Shown one piece after another: positions 26,537 through 35,071 of a stretch of 64,000 nt of DNA. The notes beneath the pieces are model-generated. The model was not told the origin of the DNA, made no database searches, and was given only the letters and a program-made list of their open reading frames with translations. The position numbers were made by a program, and so were the translations under genes. Source of the stretch: Microbacterium protaetiae (GTDB taxonomy: Bacteria; Actinomycetota; Actinomycetes; Actinomycetales; Microbacteriaceae); assembly GCF_004135285.1 (NCBI RefSeq), contig NZ_CP035494.1:2170001-2234000 (forward strand), given 5' to 3'. How positions within the stretch are numbered: the first letter of the stretch is position 1; each line of letters starts with the position of its first letter.

Positions 26537-27100
26537 TCAGGATGCCGAGAGCCGGTTGCCGTGCGCCGGACGGCGCCGCAGCGCCACCGCCTCGGCTTCG
26601 GCGTCGGCATCGCCGAAATATCCGCCCGCGAGCGCCTCGGCCGCGCGAGTGAGCACCTCAGAGAGCGTCTGACCCTCTCCTGCCGACTCTATAGCGTCTG
26701 ACAACCGCGCTTCGCGCTCGACGAGATCCCGCGTGCAGATTGACAGGGCGTCCCACCCGGCGTCGGTCAGCCGGACCAGGCGTACTCGTCTGTTGGTGGG
26801 GTGCTCGGTCTTCTCGATGAGCCCGGCGCGCAGCATCTCCTCGGAGACCACGTGGGCAGCCTGCGAACTGACGAAGGTACGACGCGCGACCTGCGCGTTC
26901 GAGAGCGGGAGACCCTCGCCCAGCACCTGCAGAATGAGGAACTGCGGCATGGTGATGCCCAGTGACAGGGCCGTGTTCTCCGCGGCGCGGTTCAGGGCCC
27001 GCGCGAGCCGGTAGGTGGTGTAGTTGAGGCGGTCGGTCGCCGGAGCTCCTCGTGGGTCGCGCGCACTCTCATCCACGATTTCCACCCTACCGTTGACCAC
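26537..27100 (-). CDS. MarR family transcriptional regulator (paralogue of the 18.4-kb gene)
   Basis: A 187-residue winged-helix protein: ITMPQFLILQVLGEGLPLSNAQVARRTFV recognition region and wing HPTNRRVRLVRLTDAGWDAL. The GTG at 27100 is the longest start. GTG at 27076, behind AGGGTGG, is equally plausible and would remove 8 residues. It faces the island's MFS gene and is homologous to the MarR protein at 18384-18953 throughout. A perfect 17-bp palindrome lies 28 bp upstream, consistent with autoregulation. Confidence 0.85.
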   Translation of the reverse strand: MVNGRVEIVDESARDPRGAPATDRLNYTTYRLARALNRAAENTALSLGITMPQFLILQVLGEGLPLSNAQVARRTFVSSQAAHVVSEEMLRAGLIEKTEHPTNRRVRLVRLTDAGWDALSICTRDLVEREARLSDAIESAGEGQTLSEVLTRAAEALAGGYFGDADAEAEAVALRRRPAHGNRLSAS

Positions 27101-27121
27101 TGTGGCCCCTTCCCGTTGGCC

Positions 27122-27145
27122 TCAAGAACATCAAACAGCTTGATG
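27122..27145. promoter_or_regulatory. Palindromic operator candidate for the 26.5-kb MarR
   Basis: CATCAA-ACAGC-TTGATG (27129-27145) is a perfect 6-5-6 inverted repeat. It is preceded by TCAAGAAC (27122-27129), the word also seen in the divergent promoter near 12180. The size fits a MarR dimer site. It lies between the MarR start and the end of the next reverse-strand gene. Confidence 0.55.
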
Positions 27146-27165
27146 CTCGCAGGCGGGTCCGCACC

Positions 27166-28029
27166 TCAGACGACGGGCGCGCGGCCCACCTCGTCGCGCC
27201 ACGAGAACCGAGGCTCGTACCCGAGCAGGCGTCGCGCCTTCTCGATGGACAGCAGAGTGTCGTGCTCGCCGATCGGCTCGTGCCGCGGCACGTCGGGGAA
27301 CACCTGACGCAGCAGTTCGTCGTTCGTCCGCGACATGACGGTGTCGGCGGCGGCGACGATGAACTGGTCGAAGCCCGGTCGCGCCTTCTCGAGCGCGCAG
27401 TGCACGGCCTGGGCGCCGTCGCGCGCATCGACGTAGCCCCACAGGTTCCACTTGCGCAGCAGCGGGTCATCGTCGAACGCGGGGAAGGCGGCATAGTCTT
27501 CGGGCCACATGACGTTTGAGAACCGCAGCGCCGTGATGGACAGTTCGGGATGCCAGCGCACGAGCTCGGTCGCCATTCGCTCTTCGAGCACCTTGACCAG
27601 CGAGTACACCGATTCGGGGCGCGGCGGGTACTCCTCATCGACGGGCACATACGGCGGCGGAACGTCGAACGGCAGCCCGAGCACGGTCTCGCTCGAGGCG
27701 TACACGATGCGCCGGATGCCGAGCCGCGACGCCGCCCAGAACGCGTTGAAGGTCGCCGTGATGTTGTTGTGGAACGTCGCGACGTCGCTGCGGATGCCCG
27801 GCGCGGGGATCGCGGCCAGATGCACGAGGGCGTCGACGCCGTCATGCTGGTCGTTCACGGCGGTCAAGGCGTCGACGACCTGCCCGTAGTCGGTGAGTTC
27901 GACCTGGACGAATCCGGGGCCGCGCACTCCTGCGGCATCCAACCCGGTGACCTCATGACCGGCCGCGCGCAGCTCGCGCGCAACGACCGAACCGAGCTTT
28001 CCTGACGAACCCGTCACGGCGATACGCAT
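27166..28029 (-). CDS. NAD-dependent epimerase/dehydratase (extended SDR)
   Basis: A 287-residue extended short-chain dehydrogenase. It has the Rossmann motif TGSSGKLG (GxxGxxG) at residues 6-13, the NNITATFNAFWAAS block, the catalytic YSLVK (YxxxK) and the substrate region FSNVMWP. It resembles the uronate dehydrogenase and sugar-nucleotide epimerase branches. It is transcribed divergently from the arabinose operon across 94 bp that carries a CCGG-centred dyad, so it may be co-regulated with pentose use. The exact substrate is not readable. The frame is open further upstream, but MRIAVTG is the standard N-terminus. Confidence 0.85.
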   Translation of the reverse strand: MRIAVTGSSGKLGSVVARELRAAGHEVTGLDAAGVRGPGFVQVELTDYGQVVDALTAVNDQHDGVDALVHLAAIPAPGIRSDVATFHNNITATFNAFWAASRLGIRRIVYASSETVLGLPFDVPPPYVPVDEEYPPRPESVYSLVKVLEERMATELVRWHPELSITALRFSNVMWPEDYAAFPAFDDDPLLRKWNLWGYVDARDGAQAVHCALEKARPGFDQFIVAAADTVMSRTNDELLRQVFPDVPRHEPIGEHDTLLSIEKARRLLGYEPRFSWRDEVGRAPVV

Positions 28030-28080
28030 ATGCTCAGCCTTCCACGTCTCACGCGCGCCCCGCGATGGCAAAAGCGCGCT

Positions 28081-28097
28081 GTGACCGGTAACATAAT
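28081..28097 (+). promoter_or_regulatory. Promoter/operator of the arabinose operon
   Basis: GTGACC-GGTAAC (28081-28092) is a near-perfect dyad with a CCGG centre, a shape often bound by LacI-type repressors. It overlaps CATAAT (28092-28097), a good -10 box. A related TTGACCGTCAC word occurs upstream of abfA near 6706. Binding by the LacI protein encoded at 5.6 kb is inferred. Confidence 0.4.
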
Positions 28098-28123
28098 GCG
28101 AAGTCGACCCGATGGAGGCAATG

Positions 28124-28828
28124 GTGACAGACATCGACGAGGCCATCGCACAGGTGCGCGCCGACGTGGCGCGGTTGCACGGCGAACTCGTGAGGTACGG
28201 GCTGGTCGTGTGGACCGGCGGCAATGTGTCGGGGCGGGTTCCCGGCGCCGATCTGTTCGTCATCAAGCCCTCGGGCGTCTCATATGACGATCTCGCGCCC
28301 GAGAACATGATCCTCTGCGATCTGGACGGCAATGTGGTTCCGGGCTCTGCCGGCAGCGACCGCAGCCCGTCCAGCGACACGGCCGCGCACGCCTACGTCT
28401 ACCGGAACATGCCCGAGGTGGGCGGGGTCGTGCACACGCACTCGACTTATGCCGTCGCCTGGGCGGCGCGCGGCGAAGAGATCCCGTGCGTCATCACGGC
28501 GATGGCCGACGAGTTCGGCGGGCCGATCCCGGTCGGACCGTTCGCGATCATCGGTGACGATTCGATCGGCCGCGGCATCGTGCAGACCTTGCGGGGGCAC
28601 CGCTCGCGCGCCGTGCTCATGCAGAACCACGGCCCCTTCACGATCGGGGCGAGTGCGAAGGACGCCGTCAAGGCAGCCGTCATGCTCGAAGACGTCGCCC
28701 GCACGGTGCACATCGCCCGCGCCGGCGGCGAGATCCTGCCCATCCCTCAGGCGGCCATCGACAGTCTGTATGACCGGTACCAGAACGTGTACGGGCAGAG
28801 CTCCGACGAGCGGCGGAGCGGCGCATGA
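28124..28828 (+). CDS. araD: L-ribulose-5-phosphate 4-epimerase
   Basis: A 234-residue class II aldolase-family enzyme. It has the substrate loop WTGGNVSGRVPG and KPSGVSYDDL, the SSDTAAH region, and the zinc-binding HTHSTYAVAWA, followed by the later His in LMQNHGPFTIG. It converts L-ribulose-5-phosphate to D-xylulose-5-phosphate. GGAGG at 28114-28118 gives ideal spacing to GTG 28124. ATG 28121 is too close, and ATG 28112 overlaps the ribosome site itself. It is the first gene of an araD-kinase-araA operon and overlaps the kinase by ATGA. Confidence 0.92.
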   Translation: MTDIDEAIAQVRADVARLHGELVRYGLVVWTGGNVSGRVPGADLFVIKPSGVSYDDLAPENMILCDLDGNVVPGSAGSDRSPSSDTAAHAYVYRNMPEVGGVVHTHSTYAVAWAARGEEIPCVITAMADEFGGPIPVGPFAIIGDDSIGRGIVQTLRGHRSRAVLMQNHGPFTIGASAKDAVKAAVMLEDVARTVHIARAGGEILPIPQAAIDSLYDRYQNVYGQSSDERRSGA

Positions 28829-30414
28829 GCGCCGAGGCGATCGCCGCCGGCCGGGCAGTGCTCGGAATCGAGCTGGGCTCGACCCGCATCAAGGCGTGCC
28901 TGGTGGGCGACGACGTCAACGACATCCTCGCCACTGGGGCGCACGAGTGGGAGAACTCCTACGTCGACGGTTGCTGGACCTACGGGCTTGACGAAGTGTG
29001 GGCAGGGTTGGAGGCGGCCTTCGCCGACCTGTCCGCGCAGGTGCGTGAGCGCTACGAGGTGCCGCTTGAGCGGGTCGGGGCGATCGGCGTCTCGGCGATG
29101 ATGCACGGCTATCTCGCCTTCGGCGCCGACGATGCGCCGCTCGTGCCGTTCCGCACCTGGCGCAACACATCCACCGGCCGCGCCGCCGCCGAGCTGACCG
29201 AACTGTTCGGGCAGAACATCCCCCTGCGGTGGTCGATCGCCCACCTGCACCAGGCAGTGCTCGACGACGAGCCGCACGTGCGCGACGTGCGTTTTCTCAC
29301 GACCCTCGCCGGGTACGTGCACTGGCGACTCACCGGTCGGCGGGTGCTGGGAGTGGGGGATGCCTCGGGCATGTTCCCGATCGATCCGAGAACCGGTGAC
29401 TACGATGCCGCGCTGCTGGCGCGATACGACGATCGCGTCGAAGGCATTCCGCCGCTGCGCGAGCTACTGCCCGAAGTGCTCACCGCGGGTGATGCGGCCG
29501 GAGCGCTCACGCCCGACGGTGCCGCGCTGCTCGACCCGTCAGGCATGCTGCAGCCGGGGGCGCTGTTGTGCCCGCCGGAAGGGGATGCCGGAACCGGCAT
29601 GGTCGCCACGAACGCCGTCGCTCCCCGCACCGGGAACGTCAGCGCCGGCACCAGCATCTTCGCAATGGTCGTGCTTGAGCATGCCCTTGCCGACGTGCAC
29701 CACGAGATCGACCTGGTCACCACCCCCGCCGGCGACCCGGTCGCGATGGTGCACTGCAACAACGGCGCCAGCGAACTGGCGGCGTGGGCCGGCCTGTTCG
29801 AGCGGTTCGCCGCGGCATCCGGGCACCCTGTCCACGCCGATGCGGTGTTCGATGTGCTCTTCCGCGAAGCTCTCGACGGTGACGCCGACGCGGGCGGGCT
29901 TCTCGCCTACAACCACCTCGCCGGCGAGCCGATCGCCGGCACCGATGCCGGCCGGCCGCTCTTCGTGCGAACCCCCGACAGTGCGTTCACGCTGGCGAAC
30001 CTCATGCGCGCCCAGATCTACGGCGTGTTCGGCACCCTGGCGCTGGGCATGCGCATCCTTGCCGACGAGCATGTCGCCCTCGAGACGATGTATGCCCACG
30101 GCGGAATGTTCCGCACGGCCGGGGTCGCTCAGCGGTTTCTCGCGGCCGCGCTGAACGCGCCCGTCGCGGTGGGCCAGACGGCGTCGGAGGGCGGGGCGTG
30201 GGGCATCGCCTTGCTCGCGGCGTTCTGCGCTGAGGCATCCACTCTCGACCTGACCAGTTACCTGCGCGATAGCGTCTTCGCATCGGCGGCGGTGGATGTC
30301 GCCACCCCCGATCCGGCCGACGTCGCCGGGTTCTCCGCATACCTCGACCGCTATCGCGCGGGGCTCGCCGTCGAGCGCGCCGCCGTCGCCGCCATCTCGG
30401 AAGGAAAACCATGA
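28825..30414 (+). CDS. araB: FGGY family carbohydrate kinase, probable L-ribulokinase
   Basis: A 529-residue FGGY kinase: N-terminal phosphate-binding [18 protein letters not shown], substrate region [12 protein letters not shown] and the C-terminal nucleotide site [22 protein letters not shown]. Lying between araD and araA with 4-bp overlaps on both sides, it is the ribulokinase by context, although its sequence looks closer to xylulokinase-like members than to E. coli AraB. This xylulokinase-like form is inferred by eye. It phosphorylates L-ribulose from the isomerase reaction. Confidence 0.85.
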   Translation: MSAEAIAAGRAVLGIELGSTRIKACLVGDDVNDILATGAHEWENSYVDGCWTYGLDEVWAGLEAAFADLSAQVRERYEVPLERVGAIGVSAMMHGYLAFGADDAPLVPFRTWRNTSTGRAAAELTELFGQNIPLRWSIAHLHQAVLDDEPHVRDVRFLTTLAGYVHWRLTGRRVLGVGDASGMFPIDPRTGDYDAALLARYDDRVEGIPPLRELLPEVLTAGDAAGALTPDGAALLDPSGMLQPGALLCPPEGDAGTGMVATNAVAPRTGNVSAGTSIFAMVVLEHALADVHHEIDLVTTPAGDPVAMVHCNNGASELAAWAGLFERFAAASGHPVHADAVFDVLFREALDGDADAGGLLAYNHLAGEPIAGTDAGRPLFVRTPDSAFTLANLMRAQIYGVFGTLALGMRILADEHVALETMYAHGGMFRTAGVAQRFLAAALNAPVAVGQTASEGGAWGIALLAAFCAEASTLDLTSYLRDSVFASAAVDVATPDPADVAGFSAYLDRYRAGLAVERAAVAAISEGKP

Positions 30415-31913
30415 CCCTGAACACCACACTCGACGGCTACGAGGTCTGGTTCGTCACCGGCAGTCAGACTCTCTACGGCGACGAAACGCTGCGCCAGGTC
30501 GCCGCGCAGTCGCAGCAGGTCGTCGAGGGCCTGGGCACGCTGCCCGTGAAGGTGGTCTACAAGAGCGTGCTCACCGATCCCGACGGCATTCGTCGCCTGG
30601 CGCTGGAGGCGAATGCGCGTGACGAGGTCATCGGCCTGATCGCGTGGATGCACACCTTCAGCCCCGCCAAGATGTGGATCGCCGGACTCGACGCGCTGCG
30701 CAAGCCGTTGCTGCACCTGCACACCCAGGCCAACGTCGAGCTGCCGTGGAACGACATCGACTTCGACTTCATGAACCTGAATCAGGCAGCCCACGGCGAC
30801 CGCGAGTTCGGCTACATCCAGACCCGGCTGGGCGTGCCGCGCAAGACCGTCGTCGGCCACGTCTCGAACCCGATCGTGCGGCGGCAGATCGAGCAGTGGC
30901 AGCGGGCGGCGGCCGGGCTCGCGGCATCCCGCACCCTCAAACTCGCGCGCTTCGGCGACAATATGCGCCATGTGGCCGTGACCGAGGGCGACAAGACCGA
31001 GGTGCAGCTGCGGCTCGGCGTGCAGGTGAACACCTGGGGTGTCAATGAGCTGGCAGCGGCAGTAACTCAGTCTGCCGACGCCGACATCGACGCGCTGGTC
31101 GCCGAATACCTGGATCTGTACGAGGTTCAGACTGAATTGTTGCGCGGCGGTGAGCGCCACCAGTCGCTGCGCGACGGCGCGGCCATCGAGCTCGGGCTGC
31201 GCTCGTTTCTCGAACAGGGCGGGTTCGGCGCGTTCACCACCTCGTTCGAAGACCTCGGCGCACTCACGCAGCTGCCGGGCCTGGGCGTGCAGCGGCTCAT
31301 GGCCGAGGGCTATGGATTCGGCGCGGAAGGTGACTGGAAGACCGCCATCTTGATCCGCATCGCCAACGTGATGGGCGCGGGGTTGCCCGGCGGCGCCTCG
31401 CTCATGGAGGACTACACCTACGACCTCCTGCCCGGCGACGAGAAGATCCTCGGGGCGCACATGCTCGAGGTCTCGCCGTCGCTGACCACCGCCACCCCGC
31501 GACTCGAAGTGCACCCGTTGGGCATCGGCGGCAAGGACGACCCGGTGCGCCTGGTGTTCACCGCCGACCCGGGCCCGGCCGTCGTCGTGGCCCTCAGCGA
31601 CATGCGCGACCGGTTCCGCCTGGTCGCCAACGTCGTCGAGAACGTGTCGGCGCCCGATCTGCCCAAGCTGCCGGTCGGTCGCGCGGTGTGGAAGCCGCAA
31701 CCCGACTTCACCACCTCGGCGACGTGCTGGCTGACCGCCGGTGCTGCGCACCACACCGTCATGACCACCGCGGTGGGTATCGACGTGTGGCGCGACTTCG
31801 CCGAGATGGCACAGATCGAACTGCTGGTCATCGACGAAGACACCACCGTGCGCGGCTTTCAGCGCGAGGTGCGCTGGAACCAGGCCTATTACCGGCTCGC
31901 ACAGGGCCTGTAG
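30411..31913 (+). CDS. araA: L-arabinose isomerase
   Basis: A 500-residue enzyme that starts [24 protein letters not shown], the AraA hallmark. It also has [26 protein letters not shown] and the catalytic Glu region [11 protein letters not shown]. It interconverts L-arabinose and L-ribulose using Mn2+. The length is normal. It is the last gene of the arabinose operon. Arabinose released by the GH51 enzyme at 6.8 kb would feed it. No arabinose-specific importer is encoded in this window. Confidence 0.96.
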   Translation: MTLNTTLDGYEVWFVTGSQTLYGDETLRQVAAQSQQVVEGLGTLPVKVVYKSVLTDPDGIRRLALEANARDEVIGLIAWMHTFSPAKMWIAGLDALRKPLLHLHTQANVELPWNDIDFDFMNLNQAAHGDREFGYIQTRLGVPRKTVVGHVSNPIVRRQIEQWQRAAAGLAASRTLKLARFGDNMRHVAVTEGDKTEVQLRLGVQVNTWGVNELAAAVTQSADADIDALVAEYLDLYEVQTELLRGGERHQSLRDGAAIELGLRSFLEQGGFGAFTTSFEDLGALTQLPGLGVQRLMAEGYGFGAEGDWKTAILIRIANVMGAGLPGGASLMEDYTYDLLPGDEKILGAHMLEVSPSLTTATPRLEVHPLGIGGKDDPVRLVFTADPGPAVVVALSDMRDRFRLVANVVENVSAPDLPKLPVGRAVWKPQPDFTTSATCWLTAGAAHHTVMTTAVGIDVWRDFAEMAQIELLVIDEDTTVRGFQREVRWNQAYYRLAQGL

Positions 31914-31932
31914 GCCACCCCGGGCGTTCAGC

Positions 31933-32002
31933 ACTCAGCTGATCCGTGCGCACCGGGGCAAGGAAGCCTTTTCTCGAGCAGATCGTACGAATTCAGCTGA
32001 GT
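31933..32002 (+). terminator. Long inverted repeat after araA, possible terminator
   Basis: ACTCAGCTGA (31933-31942) and TCAGCTGAGT (31993-32002) are perfect complements 50 bp apart, and TTTT follows the right arm. The long loop makes a classic intrinsic terminator uncertain. Its position between araA and the next gene supports a terminator or boundary role. Confidence 0.35.
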
Positions 32003-32034
32003 TTTGAGCGCCACCACGGCGGTAGCGTCGAGTC

Positions 32035-33078
32035 ATGACTCTGCGCGACGCGCTCGGCATCGAGCATCCCATCGTCCTCGGTCCGTTCGGGGGACTCTCG
32101 TCCATCGAACTGGTCGCCGCGGTGAGCGACGCGGGCGGCCTGGGTTCGTACGGCCTGTACGGATACGCACCCGAGCGCATCCGCGAGACGATCGCCGCCC
32201 TGCGCCAGGCCACCGACCGGCCGTTCGCGGTGAATCTGTGGCTGCCCACCGGCGACGAGGTCACGCCGGACGACATCGATCTCACTGCGGCTTCCACCGC
32301 GGCAGCACCGCTGTTCGACGAGCTCGGTGTGCCTGTTCCGGCCCCGCCACGGCGCTTCCTTCCCGATCCCGACGAGCAGCTGCAGGCCGTGCTCGAGGGG
32401 GCGCCCGCCGTGCTCAGCGTGGTGTACGGCGTGCCGTCGGCCGCACTCGTCACCGCAGCGCACGAGCGCGGCATCCGGATCACCGGAACGGTCACGACCG
32501 TCGCCGAAGCGCGGGCGATGGATGCCGCGGGCGTCGACGCCATCGTCGCCAGCGGTGCCGAGGCTGCCGGGCATCGCGTGTCGTTCCTCGTACCGGCCGA
32601 GCAGTCGCTGGTGGGTACCTTCGCCCTGGTGCCGCAGGTGGCCGATGCCGTCTCGGTGCCGGTCATCGCCGCCGGGGGCATCGCCGACCGGCGGGGAGTG
32701 GCGGCCGCGTTCGCCCTGGGAGCATCGGGCGTGCAGGTGGGCACCGCGTTCCTGCGCACGCGCCAGTCCGCGGCATCCGACGCCCACCGCCAGGCCATCG
32801 CCGCATCGACCGACACGACCACCGTGCTCACGCGTGCCATGAGCGGGCGGCTGAGCCGCGGCATCCCGAATCGCGCGGTCCGCACGCTCGAAGCCGCCGA
32901 CGCCACGGCGCCCTTCCCCGCGCAGAACTGGCTCACCGGCCAGTTCCGTGCCGAGGCGGGCAAACGCGGCCTGGGGGAGTACCAGTCGCTGTGGGCGGGG
33001 CAGTCGGCGGCGCTGGCGACCCGCGACGACGCAGGCGACGTGTTCGCCGAGCTTCTGGCAGGCATCCCGCGGGGGTGA
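32035..33078 (+). CDS. Nitronate monooxygenase-like FMN oxidoreductase
   Basis: A 347-residue TIM-barrel flavoprotein of the nitronate monooxygenase (2-nitropropane dioxygenase) family. It has HPIVLGPFGGLSSIELVAAVSDAGGLGSYG at the N-terminus, GVDAIVASGAEAAGHR (FMN/catalytic His region), PVIAAGGIADRRGVAAAFALGASGVQVGTAFL (phosphate-binding), and a C-terminal NWLTGQFRAEAG. It would oxidise toxic alkyl nitronates. TAGCGT lies 6 nt before the ATG with no Shine-Dalgarno, suggesting a leaderless mRNA. Monocistronic. Confidence 0.87.
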   Translation: MTLRDALGIEHPIVLGPFGGLSSIELVAAVSDAGGLGSYGLYGYAPERIRETIAALRQATDRPFAVNLWLPTGDEVTPDDIDLTAASTAAAPLFDELGVPVPAPPRRFLPDPDEQLQAVLEGAPAVLSVVYGVPSAALVTAAHERGIRITGTVTTVAEARAMDAAGVDAIVASGAEAAGHRVSFLVPAEQSLVGTFALVPQVADAVSVPVIAAGGIADRRGVAAAFALGASGVQVGTAFLRTRQSAASDAHRQAIAASTDTTTVLTRAMSGRLSRGIPNRAVRTLEAADATAPFPAQNWLTGQFRAEAGKRGLGEYQSLWAGQSAALATRDDAGDVFAELLAGIPRG

Positions 33079-33110
33079 GGGTGCCTGGCCGCGCGGGCAG
33101 CTGCGGCGCG

Positions 33111-33146
33111 TAAGATCCCTGCACGCCGGGTGCAGCGCCCGGCGTG
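33111..33146 (+). promoter_or_regulatory. -10 box and 5' hairpin of the AI-2E transporter gene
   Basis: TAAGAT (33111-33116) is a plausible -10 box. RNA starting about 7 nt later would begin with a perfect 9-bp hairpin (CACGCCGGG / CCCGGCGTG, 33122-33146, 7-nt loop) just before the GAGGGGG ribosome site. It may stabilise the mRNA 5' end, or it may be the terminator of the preceding gene. Confidence 0.4.
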
Positions 33147-33162
33147 AGCCGAGGGGGATCTC

Positions 33163-34326
33163 ATGGCATCAGCAATCGTCCGTCGGGAACGGCACCCAGA
33201 GCATGACAGCGCTGTGCCGCACCGGGTGCGTGCCGCCTCGGAATGGTCATGGCGACTGCTGGCGATCGCCGCGGCGGCCGGGGTGGCGATCTATCTCGTC
33301 ATCACCTTTCACGAGATCGTCGTCCCCCTGCTGGTGGCCGTGCTCGTCTCAGCGCTGCTGAGCCCTCTGATCAGGGTGTTGACCTCTCATGGCTGGCCGC
33401 ATTGGCTCGCGATCATGCTCGGTCTGATCGCCGTGGTGGTCGCGCTGGGCGGGTTGACGCTGCTGATCATCTGGCAGGTGCGCGCGGGCCTTCCGGCGCT
33501 GCGCACGGAATGGACGGCGGCGTACGACCGGCTGCGTGAGGCGCTGCGCCAGCCGCCCTTGAGCATCTCTGACACGCAGCTCGACGGCTATCTGAAGAGC
33601 CTCGGTGCCTGGGTGCAAAAAGACAGCAGCGCGCTGGTCGGGGGCGCCCTCGAGGTCGGATCGGCAGCCGGTCACGTGCTCACCGGTGCGCTCATCGCGC
33701 TGTTCGCCACGATCTTCATGCTCATCGACGGTCGAGGAATCTGGTCATGGATCGTGCGACTGTTCCCGAAGAACGGTCGGCCGGGCATGATCCGCGCCGG
33801 CCGTGCCGGCTGGATCACGTTGACCAGTTTCGTGCGGGTGCAGATACTCGTCGCGCTCGTCAATGCGGTCGGCATCGGCCTGGTCGCGTTCTTCCTCGGA
33901 CTGCCGCTGGCTGTGCCCATCGCCGTCATCGTGCTGCTCGCCTCGTTCATCCCCGTGATCGGGGCCATCGTCAGTGGCATCATCGCTGTCGCGATAGCAC
34001 TCGTGTTCGCCGGCCCGCTGCCGGCGATCATCATGCTCGCCGGAGTGCTGGGCGTGCACCTGCTCGAGGCGCATGTGATGCAGCCGCTGCTGATCGGCGG
34101 CGCCGTCAAGGTGCACCCGATCGCCGTCGTGGTGGCTGTCGCCGCCGGAACCGGCATCGCCGGGGTGCCGGGTGCGCTGTTCGCCGTTCCGCTGGTGGCG
34201 GTGGCGAACTCGATGATCACGGCGATGCTGCGAAGCGACGCGGGCGCGGCGGCGGCGGCAACCGCCCGTCCGAGCAGGGCCGAACGCCGCGCCGCGCGCG
34301 AGGCGCGCCGCCAGTCGAGCGTGTAG
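33163..34326 (+). CDS. AI-2E family transporter
   Basis: A 387-residue polytopic membrane protein with about eight TM segments. It shows the family signatures PLLVAVLVSALLSPLIRVL, the amphipathic middle region, LAVPIAVIVLLASFIPVIGAIVSG and LEAHVMQPLLIGGAVKVHPIAVVVAVAAG. Family members export autoinducer-2 or act as Na+/H+ antiporters, and the substrate cannot be assigned here. The C-terminus is a basic, Ala/Arg-rich cytoplasmic tail. A strong GAGGGGG site precedes the ATG. Confidence 0.87.
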   Translation: MASAIVRRERHPEHDSAVPHRVRAASEWSWRLLAIAAAAGVAIYLVITFHEIVVPLLVAVLVSALLSPLIRVLTSHGWPHWLAIMLGLIAVVVALGGLTLLIIWQVRAGLPALRTEWTAAYDRLREALRQPPLSISDTQLDGYLKSLGAWVQKDSSALVGGALEVGSAAGHVLTGALIALFATIFMLIDGRGIWSWIVRLFPKNGRPGMIRAGRAGWITLTSFVRVQILVALVNAVGIGLVAFFLGLPLAVPIAVIVLLASFIPVIGAIVSGIIAVAIALVFAGPLPAIIMLAGVLGVHLLEAHVMQPLLIGGAVKVHPIAVVVAVAAGTGIAGVPGALFAVPLVAVANSMITAMLRSDAGAAAAATARPSRAERRAAREARRQSSV

Positions 34327-34333
34327 CGCGTAC

Positions 34334-34939
34334 TCAGTCGGTCTGGTTCTCGCGCGTGCGGTTGCGACGCCGTGCGAAACGCCGCCGAGGGTGAGGGGAT
34401 GCCTCGGCTTCTTCCTGCACGGAGGCCTGTGCGCGTTCGCGCTGCGCCCGCCGCGCTCGCCATGCGGCCACTTCGGCCTCGACATCCCGTGTCGGGGTCA
34501 CCACCGGCGGCCCGCCTTGCAGCTGGCGGCGCGCCTCGATCACGCGACGGTTGAAGTCTTCGAGGTGCTCGCGCACGTCGGCCTCGCGCGGCATCCCGTC
34601 CAACGTCTCGTTCAGACGCTGGTTCTCCACGCGCAGTGTGAGCGCCGGCGGTCCGAGCCCACTGAGCTGCTCGGTCTGGATCTTGCGGCGGATCCACCAG
34701 TCCGGATCATGGTGGTCGCCCAGCCCCTGCAGCGGCTTTCCCGCCCCGGGCAGGTCGTCGAACTCGCCGCGCCGGATCGCCTGCTGCAGCGACGTCTCCA
34801 CGTACGCCCAGCGTTCGGTCTCGGTCATCGGGCGGGGAGTGGATGCCGCGGCCGGCTCTTCGCCGTAGAACTCGGGGTGTTCGCGCCGCTCTCGCTCCTG
34901 ACGGTAACGCGCGGCCTCTTCGCGGGGATCGTCTGCCAT
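34334..34939 (-). CDS. DUF1992 (DnaJ homologue subfamily C member 28-like) protein
   Basis: A 201-residue protein with the DUF1992 core: ETSLQQAIRRGEFDDLPGAGKPLQGL, DPDWWIRRKIQTEQL, LRVENQRLNETLDGM and the NRRVIEARRQ block. A charged Arg-rich tail follows the core, and GGAGGTGC supports the start. DUF1992 proteins are common in actinobacteria and of unknown function; no J domain is present. It converges with the AI-2E transporter gene. Confidence 0.85.
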   Translation of the reverse strand: MADDPREEAARYRQERERREHPEFYGEEPAAASTPRPMTETERWAYVETSLQQAIRRGEFDDLPGAGKPLQGLGDHHDPDWWIRRKIQTEQLSGLGPPALTLRVENQRLNETLDGMPREADVREHLEDFNRRVIEARRQLQGGPPVVTPTRDVEAEVAAWRARRAQRERAQASVQEEAEASPHPRRRFARRRNRTRENQTD

Positions 34940-35071
34940 GATGCACCTCCGTGCGTTCGAGCCTACGCCGTGAGACCGACACCGGCCGGCGAGGCCCGCT
35001 GAGGGTGTGACCGTTCCCATCCGGGTAGAATCGCCCGTTGACCCCCGACATCGCATCCAGGAAGTCTTTTC

